DNA of 5,356 bases from an uncultured Ruminococcus sp. (GTDB lineage: Bacteria > Bacillota > Clostridia > Oscillospirales > Acutalibacteraceae). Shown piece after piece: positions 1 through 5,356 of the stretch (its first letter is position 1; every line of letters begins with the position of its first letter). The DNA lies in NCBI GenBank assembly GCA_902767175.1, contig CACXGH010000240.1, positions 1 through 5,356 on the forward strand, written 5' to 3'. The notes under the pieces were generated by a model. It was given only the letters and a program-made list of their open reading frames with translations, did not search any database and had not been told where the DNA came from. The position numbers and the translations under genes are program-made.

Positions 1-76
1 AGGAGCTAAAGCTCCCCGACGTCTGTTGACGGCGTCGCTCGCTCCAATCAAGCGAGCTTGTTGGAGCTTTGCTCCT
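1..76. repeat. GC-rich multi-hairpin element, left edge (unidentified)
   Basis: This stretch is about 59% GC against the mid-40s in the genes and is packed with inverted repeats. GGAGC at 2-6 pairs with GCTCC at 11-15. CGACG at 17-21 pairs with CGTCG at 33-37. GCTCGCT at 37-43 pairs perfectly with AGCGAGC at 51-57. GGAGC at 63-67 pairs with GCTCC at 71-75. The first and last hairpins are near reverse complements of each other, so AGCTCC at 10-15 can instead pair with GGAGCT at 63-68 and enclose the two middle hairpins. It could be the end of an upstream transcription unit, an intergenic repeat or a structured RNA. I do not recognise a named family. It resembles the element at the right edge. 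The strand is undetermined, and the element may extend left of the window. Confidence 0.5.
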
Positions 77-90
77 TGTTTAATTCTTTT
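63..90 (+). terminator. Possible intrinsic terminator of an upstream unit
   Basis: A five-base-pair, GC-rich stem (GGAGC/GCTCC, loop TTT) is followed directly by a T-rich tract, TTGTTTAATTCTTTT. That is the shape of a rho-independent terminator read on the + strand. The stem is short and the T tract is interrupted. The 5' arm can alternatively pair with GCTCC at 11-15, which would prevent the terminator from forming. It may end a gene to the left of the window. Confidence 0.4.
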
Positions 91-117
91 AAAGCACCAA
101 AATTCCGGAATAATCGT

Positions 118-123
118 TATAAT
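118..123 (+). promoter_or_regulatory. Candidate -10 box ahead of the activase operon
   Basis: A perfect TATAAT lies 152 bases before the chosen start of the first gene and just downstream of the terminator-like hairpin, a sensible place for a promoter. No TTGACA-like -35 hexamer sits at 16-18 bases spacing, and there is no TGn extension. A second, weaker box (TATAAC, 132-137) lies nearby. If used, this promoter would give a leader of about 145 bases. The call rests on the hexamer and position only; such AT-rich hexamers also occur by chance. Confidence 0.35.
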
Positions 124-157
124 AGTAAGAGTATAACTATAGGAAAAGCCAAAGGAA

Positions 158-182
158 CGGCTGCTTTGGATCCGCAGCGCCG
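158..182 (+). other. Possible stem-loop in the 5' leader
   Basis: Between the candidate promoter and the first gene, GCTGC at 160-164 pairs with GCAGC at 174-178 around a nine-base loop. An alternative register pairs CGGC at 158-161 with GCCG at 179-182 and TGC with GCA inside, leaving a two-base bulge. It could affect expression of the downstream pair. I match it to no known riboswitch, and no T tract follows. Confidence 0.25.
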
Positions 183-274
183 GTTTGCTGTATACTATCA
201 AAGCGGTCAGAAGGAAAAAAGTCGTACTCCTCAGGGCCGCCCTCTACTACCCTACAGAAAGAATGTGTGTCCGA

Positions 275-3178
275 ATGCTGAAAATCGGTCTTGATATAGG
301 CTCAACTACGGTGAAATGCACCGCTCTTGACGAAAATAACAAGCTTGTTTACAACGTATATGAAAGGCATTACTCCCAGATAACCGAAAAAATTTCCGAG
401 CTGCTGCGAAGGCTTCGCAAAGAGCTGCCTGACGCCGACAATGCCCTTATCGCTATGTCAGGCTCGGCAGGAATGGGTGTTGCCGATGCCTGCGGCATTG
501 ACTTCATACAGGAGGTATATGCTACCAGAGTAGCCGCAAATACATTTCTTCCCGATACCGATGTCATCATCGAGCTTGGAGGCGAAGACGCAAAGATATT
601 GTTCCTCTCAGGCGGCATGGAGGTAAGAATGAACGGCTCATGTGCAGGCGGCACAGGAGCTTTCATCGACCAGATGGCTACACTTCTTAATGTACCGATA
701 GAGGAGCTTGACGGTCTTGCAGAAAAGCACGAAAAGATATATACTATCGCTTCACGCTGCGGCGTTTTTGCAAAGACTGACATTCAGCCGCTGCTCAATC
801 AGGGAGCCAAAAAGACCGACATAGCTGCAAGTATTTTCGGCGCTGTTGTAAATCAGACTATAGCAGGTCTTGCACAGGGCAGAGAAATAAAGGGAAATAT
901 AGTATATCTCGGCGGTCCTCTTACATTCATACCTCAGCTCAGAAAGAGTTTCGACAAATCGCTTAAAACCGAAGGCATATGTCCCGAGAATTCGCTTTAT
1001 TACGTTTCTATGGGCGCCGCACTCTGTGCAGAAAAAACTGCCGATCTTGATGCAGTCATTGATAAAATATCAGTATACAGAGGCTCGGGAAACTTTGCCT
1101 TCAATAAGCCGCTGTTCAAAACACAGCAGGAGCTTGATGAATTCCGTGAGCGTCACGCAAAGGCAAAAATAAAAAGGGGCGACCTCAAGACCTACACAGG
1201 CAGAGCATATATCGGTATTGATGCAGGCTCTACCACCGTTAAAGGTGTTGTAACCTCAAAGGACGGAACACTGCTGTATTCGGAATATCTGCCGAACAGC
1301 GGAAATCCCGTACCCATTGTAAAAAGCTTTCTTACTCATGTATATGAACAGGCTCCCGATATAAGGATAGCCGGCTCGGCTGTAACGGGCTACGGTGAAG
1401 AGATAATAAAGAACGCCTTCGGTGTTGATATAGGTGTCGTGGAGACTATCGCACATCTTACCGCTGCAAAAAGCTTTATGCCCGATGTAGAGTTCATCAT
1501 AGATATAGGCGGACAGGATATCAAGTGCTTCAAGATAAGAGGCGGAGCCATTGACAACATATTCCTCAACGAAGCCTGCTCCTCCGGCTGCGGATCATTC
1601 CTGCAGACCTTTGCAAATGCGCTTGGCTATTCATCAGAGGAGTTTTCAAAGCTCGGACTTCTCGCAAAACAGCCCGTCGACCTCGGCTCACGCTGTACGG
1701 TATTTATGAATTCTTCCGTAAAGCAGGCTCAGAAGGACGGAGCAACAATAGAGGATATTTCCGCAGGACTTTGCCTCAGTGTTGTAAAAAATGCACTTTA
1801 TAAAGTAATCCGTGTTGCCAACCCTTCGGAGCTTGGCAAAAAAATAGTTGTTCAGGGCGGAACATTCCTTAATGACGCAGTTCTCAGAGCCTTCGAGCAG
1901 GAAATGGGTGTTAATGTTATACGCCCCGAGATATCTGGACTTATGGGCGCATACGGTGCTGCACTCTATGCAAGAGATAAGACAAGCTCAAAAAGCTCAT
2001 CAGATATACTTACAATGGAGAAGCTGAACAGCTTTACCCACGAAATACGCTCCATTAACTGCGGAGGCTGCAGCAATAACTGCCGTCTTACAGTAAATAC
2101 ATTCAGTGACGGCAGAAAATTCATAGCAGGCAACCGCTGCGAAAAACCCGTCACAAAGAAATCTCCGGACGAAAGCATGAATATCTATCAGTACAAGCTC
2201 AGGCTTCTCAAGGAATACGCTCCAAAACCCGGAAAGCTCGGAAAAATAGGTATTCCTATGGGACTCAATATGTTTGAGCTGCTGCCCTTCTGGCATACAT
2301 TCCTTACAAAGCTCGGCTTTGAGGTAGTGGCATCTCCGCTTTCAAACCGCAAGCTTTATCTCAACGGTCAGCAGACTATACCGTCAGATACAGTATGCTT
2401 CCCGGCAAAACTTATTCACGGTCATATTCAATGGCTGCTTGACAACGGAATAAAGAACATCTTCTATCCCTGTATGTCATATAACTTTGACGAAAACCTT
2501 GGTGACAACCATTACAACTGTCCTGTTGTAGCATATTATCCCGAGGTAATTTTCGCCAATGTAAAGGAAATAGAAAACATCAGATTCTTCCATGAATTTG
2601 TAGGCATACACCGTCCTAAGGACTTTCCCAAAAAAATATGTCCCGAGCTTCAGAAACTCTGGGGAGCTATTTCACTCAATGAGGTAAAGGCTGCCGCAAA
2701 GGCCGCATATGCAGAGTATGAAGCACATCTTGAAAAGATAAGGATTTACGGCAGAAAGATAATTGAGAAGGCAAGAAAAGAAAAGAAGAATATTCTTGTA
2801 CTTGCCGGCAGACCTTACCATGCCGATCCCGAAATAAACCATGGCATAGATAAGCTTATAACGAGCTTTGATGTCGCTATAGTATCGGAAGATGTTGTAA
2901 GCTGCTACGAAAAGCGCCGCACAACGGGAGTCCTCAACCAGTGGACATATCATTCAAGAATGTATGCTGCCGCAGAGTATGTAAGCCGCCATAAGGATAT
3001 GAACCTTGTACAGCTTGTTTCCTTCGGCTGCGGTGTTGATGCTATTACTACCGACGAAGTGCGTGCTATCCTTGAGCGCCACAATAAGATATATACTCAG
3101 ATAAAAATTGACGAGATAACCAATTTAGGAGCGGTAAAAATAAGGCTGCGCAGCCTGCTTGCCGCTCTGGACGAATAA
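275..3178 (+). CDS. Tandem acyl-CoA dehydratase activase fused to DUF2229 domain
   Basis: The 967-residue protein opens with two BcrAD/BadFG-type activase ATPase domains, about residues 3-255 and 312-566. Each has the phosphate-binding GSTTVK motif (9-14, 318-323), a second nucleotide loop (GGED 102-105; GGQD 412-415), a later glycine motif (GGP near 213; GGT near 528) and two cluster cysteines (Cys123/Cys162; Cys435/Cys474). Both pairs are 39 residues apart, as in HgdC, the activator of 2-hydroxyglutaryl-CoA dehydratase. A segment with Cys596, 599, 603 and 622 follows, then a DUF2229/dehydratase-like half (about 655-967) with Cys708, Cys733 and Cys919. Family knowledge predicts a cytoplasmic, oxygen-sensitive enzyme that uses ATP to inject low-potential electrons into a partner; the substrate is unknown. 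ATG 275 is chosen because family members begin just before this first motif. ATG 263 (four residues longer) is possible, and neither has a good ribosome binding site. It is followed 19 bases later by its partner gene. Confidence 0.9.
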   Translation: MLKIGLDIGSTTVKCTALDENNKLVYNVYERHYSQITEKISELLRRLRKELPDADNALIAMSGSAGMGVADACGIDFIQEVYATRVAANTFLPDTDVIIELGGEDAKILFLSGGMEVRMNGSCAGGTGAFIDQMATLLNVPIEELDGLAEKHEKIYTIASRCGVFAKTDIQPLLNQGAKKTDIAASIFGAVVNQTIAGLAQGREIKGNIVYLGGPLTFIPQLRKSFDKSLKTEGICPENSLYYVSMGAALCAEKTADLDAVIDKISVYRGSGNFAFNKPLFKTQQELDEFRERHAKAKIKRGDLKTYTGRAYIGIDAGSTTVKGVVTSKDGTLLYSEYLPNSGNPVPIVKSFLTHVYEQAPDIRIAGSAVTGYGEEIIKNAFGVDIGVVETIAHLTAAKSFMPDVEFIIDIGGQDIKCFKIRGGAIDNIFLNEACSSGCGSFLQTFANALGYSSEEFSKLGLLAKQPVDLGSRCTVFMNSSVKQAQKDGATIEDISAGLCLSVVKNALYKVIRVANPSELGKKIVVQGGTFLNDAVLRAFEQEMGVNVIRPEISGLMGAYGAALYARDKTSSKSSSDILTMEKLNSFTHEIRSINCGGCSNNCRLTVNTFSDGRKFIAGNRCEKPVTKKSPDESMNIYQYKLRLLKEYAPKPGKLGKIGIPMGLNMFELLPFWHTFLTKLGFEVVASPLSNRKLYLNGQQTIPSDTVCFPAKLIHGHIQWLLDNGIKNIFYPCMSYNFDENLGDNHYNCPVVAYYPEVIFANVKEIENIRFFHEFVGIHRPKDFPKKICPELQKLWGAISLNEVKAAAKAAYAEYEAHLEKIRIYGRKIIEKARKEKKNILVLAGRPYHADPEINHGIDKLITSFDVAIVSEDVVSCYEKRRTTGVLNQWTYHSRMYAAAEYVSRHKDMNLVQLVSFGCGVDAITTDEVRAILERHNKIYTQIKIDEITNLGAVKIRLRSLLAALDE

Positions 3179-3184
3179 TGCGGC

Positions 3185-3193
3185 AGGGGTGAT
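3185..3193 (+). promoter_or_regulatory. Strong ribosome binding site deciding the second start
   Basis: AGGGGTGAT closely matches the anti-Shine-Dalgarno complement (AGGAGGTGAT). Its AGGGG core lies eight bases before ATG 3198. This fixes the start of the second gene at 3198 rather than the upstream in-frame extension to 3159, which would overlap the first gene. It also shows that the second protein is translated in its own right. Confidence 0.75.
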
Positions 3194-3197
3194 ATCT

Positions 3198-4496
3198 ATG
3201 GCAAAATTAGTTTATGACAAATCAGGCAGACTGCTTTTTACAAAGGAAATGAGAAAGGAATATACCATTCTTTTCCCGATGATGGCAAGCATTCATTTCA
3301 ATATAATAAAGAACATCTTTTCAAAGTTCGGCTATAAGGTCGAACTGCTTGAAACAGACGGCCCTGAAATAGCACAGGTCGGACTGAAATATGTCCACAA
3401 CGACACCTGCTATCCTGCTATACTCACAATAGGGCAGCTAATTCATGCTGTACAGAGCGGAAAGTATGATGTCAATAAAATAGCGCTGCTGCTCACACAG
3501 ACCGGCGGCGGCTGCCGTGCATCTAATTACATTCATCTGCTGAGAAAGGCACTTGTTAAGGCAGGCTATGAAAAGATACCCGTAATTTCACTGAATATGT
3601 CCGGCATGGAGAAAAATCCGGGCTTCAATATCACACTTCCTCTGCTCAGAAGAATAGCCGCCGCAGGTCTTTACGGCGACCTTATAATGAGCGTTGCCAA
3701 TCAGGTGCGCCCGTATGAGGTAAATAAAGGCGACTGCGAGGCACTTATTGACAAATGGACAAAAAGACTTACGATAATACTTTCAGAGGGTCACGGCTTC
3801 AAGAGGGCAGAGCTTGCAAAATACCTTGACAGAATCGCTGAGGATTTTTCCAAGATAGAAATAAACCGCACCCCAAAGATAAAGGTAGGAATTGTAGGCG
3901 AAATATATGTAAAATATGCCGCTTTAGGCAATAATAATCTTGAGCAGTTCCTGAGAGAACAGGACTGCGAAATAAATCTGCCGGGAATTTTAGGCTTTGC
4001 GATGTTTAAGGTAGATAACCGTCTTGAGGACTATAAGCTGTACGGCGGAAGCAAGGCTAAGTATTTTGTTGTAAAGAAACTGATGAACTTCCTCACAGAC
4101 TATGAAAATCTTGTAATCGACGCACAGGAGAAGCATGGTTTCAGACCTATAACCCGTTATCAGCACACTAAGGAGCTTGTAAAGGGTGTAGTGGGCTACG
4201 GCAGCAAAATGGGTGAAGGCTGGCTGCTGACGGGCGAAATGCTTGAGCTTGTGGAATGCGGATTTGAGAATATCGTATGCACACAGCCATTCGGCTGTCT
4301 GCCGAATCACATCAACGGCAAGGGCATGATACGCAAGATAAAAGAGCGTGACAGCAGAGCTAATATAGTTGCTATCGACTACGATCCCGGTGCGCCGAGA
4401 GTAAATCAGGAAAACCGCATTAAGCTGATGCTTGCTGTTGCAAAGGAAAAGCTGAATGAAAAGGAAGCTGCTGCGGAAAAGGCCGAAACCAACTGA
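3198..4496 (+). CDS. 2-hydroxyacyl-CoA dehydratase D-component (HGD-D) family protein
   Basis: The 432-residue protein resembles the D-component family, whose members hold a [4Fe-4S] cluster through cysteines and receive electrons from an activase. Candidate ligands are Cys71 (TCYPA), Cys106 (GGGCRAS) and Cys367 (PFGCLPNH), with Cys354 and Cys361 close by. The N-terminus (FTKEM, then a TILFP strand) matches what I recall as the last third of the single-chain activase/dehydratase proteins of other Clostridia. The C-terminus is a charged, Glu/Lys/Ala-rich tail. No signal peptide or membrane segment is visible, so it should be cytoplasmic. It starts 19 bases after the first gene behind a strong ribosome binding site, so the two are almost certainly cotranscribed and probably form a complex. 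A classical HgdA or HgdB subunit is less likely, because no second subunit, CoA-transferase or electron-transfer flavoprotein is adjacent. Its substrate cannot be read from the sequence. Confidence 0.85.
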   Translation: MAKLVYDKSGRLLFTKEMRKEYTILFPMMASIHFNIIKNIFSKFGYKVELLETDGPEIAQVGLKYVHNDTCYPAILTIGQLIHAVQSGKYDVNKIALLLTQTGGGCRASNYIHLLRKALVKAGYEKIPVISLNMSGMEKNPGFNITLPLLRRIAAAGLYGDLIMSVANQVRPYEVNKGDCEALIDKWTKRLTIILSEGHGFKRAELAKYLDRIAEDFSKIEINRTPKIKVGIVGEIYVKYAALGNNNLEQFLREQDCEINLPGILGFAMFKVDNRLEDYKLYGGSKAKYFVVKKLMNFLTDYENLVIDAQEKHGFRPITRYQHTKELVKGVVGYGSKMGEGWLLTGEMLELVECGFENIVCTQPFGCLPNHINGKGMIRKIKERDSRANIVAIDYDPGAPRVNQENRIKLMLAVAKEKLNEKEAAAEKAETN

Positions 4497-4530
4497 AATC
4501 TTTTCTTACCCTGTTCCGGACAACAGATTT
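4497..4530 (+). terminator. Weak candidate terminator after the dehydratase gene
   Basis: CTGTT at 4511-4515 pairs with AACAG at 4522-4526 around a six-base loop, followed by ATTTTCCTT. AAATCT at 4497-4502 can pair with AGATTT at 4525-4530, but this competes for A4525/G4526 and leaves a large internal loop. The stem is short and AT-containing, so it would be leaky at best. The sugar transferase gene may still receive readthrough transcription. Confidence 0.3.
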
Positions 4531-4601
4531 TCCTTGCTGATACATAGCTGAAACAAAACACCCGACGGTGCAATTGCAAAATACGGCAGGAGCGGATAAT
4601 T
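4531..4601 (+). other. Intergenic stretch before the sugar transferase gene
   Basis: It holds a perfect ten-base palindrome, TGCAATTGCA (4569-4578), and an overlapping small hairpin (CACC 4559-4562 with GGTG 4567-4570). AGGAG at 4588-4592 is the ribosome binding site for the gene at 4602, with nine bases of spacing. An extended -10-like TGATACATA (4538-4546) is preceded at 18 bases by CGGACA, a poor -35. I cannot tell whether a promoter is present. The palindrome could be an operator, but nothing confirms it. Confidence 0.3.
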
Positions 4602-5279
4602 ATGAAAAAATGGGAAAAGCTTCCCGAAAAGCTGAGAAACGAGGCTGTGCGCCCCTATTATGATATCCTGTGCAAAAAGACACCGAGCCTTATTTTAAAA
4701 AGGCTTTTCGATATTATTATAGCTCTGCTCATGACAATAATATGTCTGCCCTTTATGCTTATTATTGCAGTATGGATAATATGCGATTCACGGGGCGGAG
4801 TATTCTTTCTTCAGAAGCGTGTAACAAAGTACGGCAGAGAATTCAGCATAATAAAATTCCGTACAATGGTATCGAATGCCGAAAAACTCGGCACACAGGT
4901 AACGGTAAAAAACGACAGCCGTGTCACGCGAGCAGGCAGATTTTTAAGGAAATGCCGTCTTGATGAGCTGCCGCAGCTTTTTAACGTACTCAAGGGAGAC
5001 ATGACCTTTGTAGGCACTCGCCCTGAAGTACCGAAATATGTTGAGCGCTATACCGATGATATGTATGCAACGCTGCTCATGCCTGCAGGTATCACCTCTC
5101 TTGCAAGCATTAAATTCAAGGACGAAGAAAAGCTTCTGAGCGGTGCTGAGGATACTGACAGCGTTTATATAAACACCGTACTTCCGCAGAAAATGAAGTA
5201 TAATCTTGAGTACATCTCTGATTTCAACTTTTTCTATGACATCAAGCTGATGTTTATGACGTTCTTTGCTGTTATATAA
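4602..5279 (+). CDS. Undecaprenyl-phosphate sugar-1-phosphate transferase (PglC/WcaJ family)
   Basis: The 225-residue protein belongs to the bacterial sugar transferase family (monotopic phosphoglycosyl transferases). These move a sugar-1-phosphate from a nucleotide sugar to undecaprenyl phosphate on the inner membrane face, the first step of lipid-linked glycan assembly. Visible signatures are KRLFD (33-37), a hydrophobic helix at about 37-61 with Pro50 at the expected re-entrant break, KFRTM (85-89), the catalytic Asp121-Glu122 in DELPQ, KGDM (131-134) and GTRPE (138-142). The PAGITS segment at 161-166 fits a subgroup I recall in Firmicutes and Bacteroidetes. The size suits the small PglC-like forms, which lack the extra membrane helices of WbaP/WcaJ. 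A charged extension of about 30 residues precedes KRLFD. ATG 4602 follows AGGAG at good spacing. The sugar specificity is unknown. No other glycan genes are in view, so whether this is a capsule, exopolysaccharide or glycoprotein pathway cannot be said. Confidence 0.92.
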   Translation: MKKWEKLPEKLRNEAVRPYYDILCKKTPSLILKRLFDIIIALLMTIICLPFMLIIAVWIICDSRGGVFFLQKRVTKYGREFSIIKFRTMVSNAEKLGTQVTVKNDSRVTRAGRFLRKCRLDELPQLFNVLKGDMTFVGTRPEVPKYVERYTDDMYATLLMPAGITSLASIKFKDEEKLLSGAEDTDSVYINTVLPQKMKYNLEYISDFNFFYDIKLMFMTFFAVI

Positions 5280-5289
5280 CAAGCGTCGA

Positions 5290-5356
5290 TGTCCCCCGAG
5301 TCTCGCCTGCCGGCTCGGTCGGTGCTTCTGCCTTCGGCAGAGGTGTCCACCGGACA
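5290..5356. repeat. GC-rich multi-hairpin element, right edge (cut by window end)
   Basis: The last 76 bases are about 67% GC, well above the genes. CCGAG at 5296-5300 pairs with CTCGG at 5314-5318. TCTGCC at 5327-5332 pairs perfectly with GGCAGA at 5336-5341 around a TTC loop. TGTCC at 5344-5348 pairs with GGACA at 5352-5356 around ACC, and this last hairpin runs to the window end. TGTCC also occurs at 5290-5294, so it can pair with the same GGACA and enclose the two other hairpins. The layout matches the left-edge element. It could be the 3' end and terminator of the sugar transferase unit, or an intergenic repeat; the bases past the window would show whether a T tract follows. Confidence 0.5.

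Noticed and set aside
1..76. Integron attC site, CRISPR repeat or transposon end
   Set aside because: No attC core pair, no regularly spaced repeats with spacers, and no transposase or integrase gene anywhere in the window.
185..274. Thirty-residue N-terminal extension of the first protein from TTG 185
   Set aside because: The added Lys/Arg-rich segment precedes the universal first motif of the family, starts at TTG without a good binding site and resembles no known domain.
58..294. Open frame of 78 codons across the leader
   Set aside because: It runs through the terminator-like hairpin and into the start of the first gene, has no recognisable domain and no ribosome binding site.
370..783. 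Reverse-strand open frames inside the genes (also at 1256-1456, 1966-2296, 2672-2953, 3990-4310, 4811-5282)
   Set aside because: They lie opposite well-supported coding sequence, carry no family motifs and have composition expected from antisense reading.
275..1972. Sugar kinase or Hsp70-type ATPase
   Set aside because: The fold is shared, but the cluster cysteines and the CAGGTG/SRC motifs in both domains are specific to dehydratase activases.
3159..3197. Upstream start for the second protein overlapping the first gene
   Set aside because: The strong binding site at 3185-3193 points to ATG 3198, and the added residues look like out-of-frame translation of the first gene's tail.
3160..3215. 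Frameshift or broken single gene
   Set aside because: A proper stop, a gap and a consensus ribosome binding site with good spacing separate the two frames, and both proteins are intact at their ends.

Overview
The window most likely comes from an anaerobic, gut- or rumen-type Firmicute of the Ruminococcaceae/Oscillospiraceae kind. This is inferred from a GC content in the mid-40s within the genes, the mixed AGA/CGC and ATA codon use, strong AGGAG-type ribosome binding sites, and an oxygen-sensitive (R)-2-hydroxyacyl-CoA dehydratase/activase-type protein pair. It is not proven from this sequence. All three recognisable genes lie on the + strand.

Layout. Bases 1-90 hold a GC-rich cluster of hairpins with no gene, ending in a terminator-like hairpin. 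Bases 91-274 are a leader with a consensus -10 box and a possible stem-loop. Bases 275-3178 encode a 967-residue protein: two complete ASKHA-type activase domains in tandem, a four-cysteine segment, then a DUF2229/dehydratase-like half. After a 19-base gap with its own strong ribosome binding site, 3198-4496 encodes a 432-residue protein of the 2-hydroxyglutaryl-CoA dehydratase D-component (HGD-D) type. A 105-base gap with a weak hairpin follows. Then 4602-5279 encodes a membrane-anchored sugar-1-phosphate transferase of the PglC/WcaJ family. The last 76 bases are about 67% GC and again form a hairpin cluster.

How the genes work together. The first two genes look like one machine. In related anaerobes, as I recall the family, the same domains form a single chain of about 1,400 residues, and 967 + 432 = 1,399. 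By family logic the ATPase half fires low-potential electrons from an iron-sulfur cluster into the dehydratase-like half. No CoA-transferase, second classical dehydratase subunit or electron carrier is encoded here, so the substrate is unknown. The sugar transferase would start assembly of a lipid-linked glycan for a surface polysaccharide or glycoprotein. It has no obvious functional tie to the first pair and may be a separate unit.

The least explained signal is non-coding. The hairpin clusters at the two edges share a core stem-loop. Their stems differ by one base pair that is missing from both arms, as expected if structure is conserved. They may be two copies of one structured RNA or intergenic repeat family.
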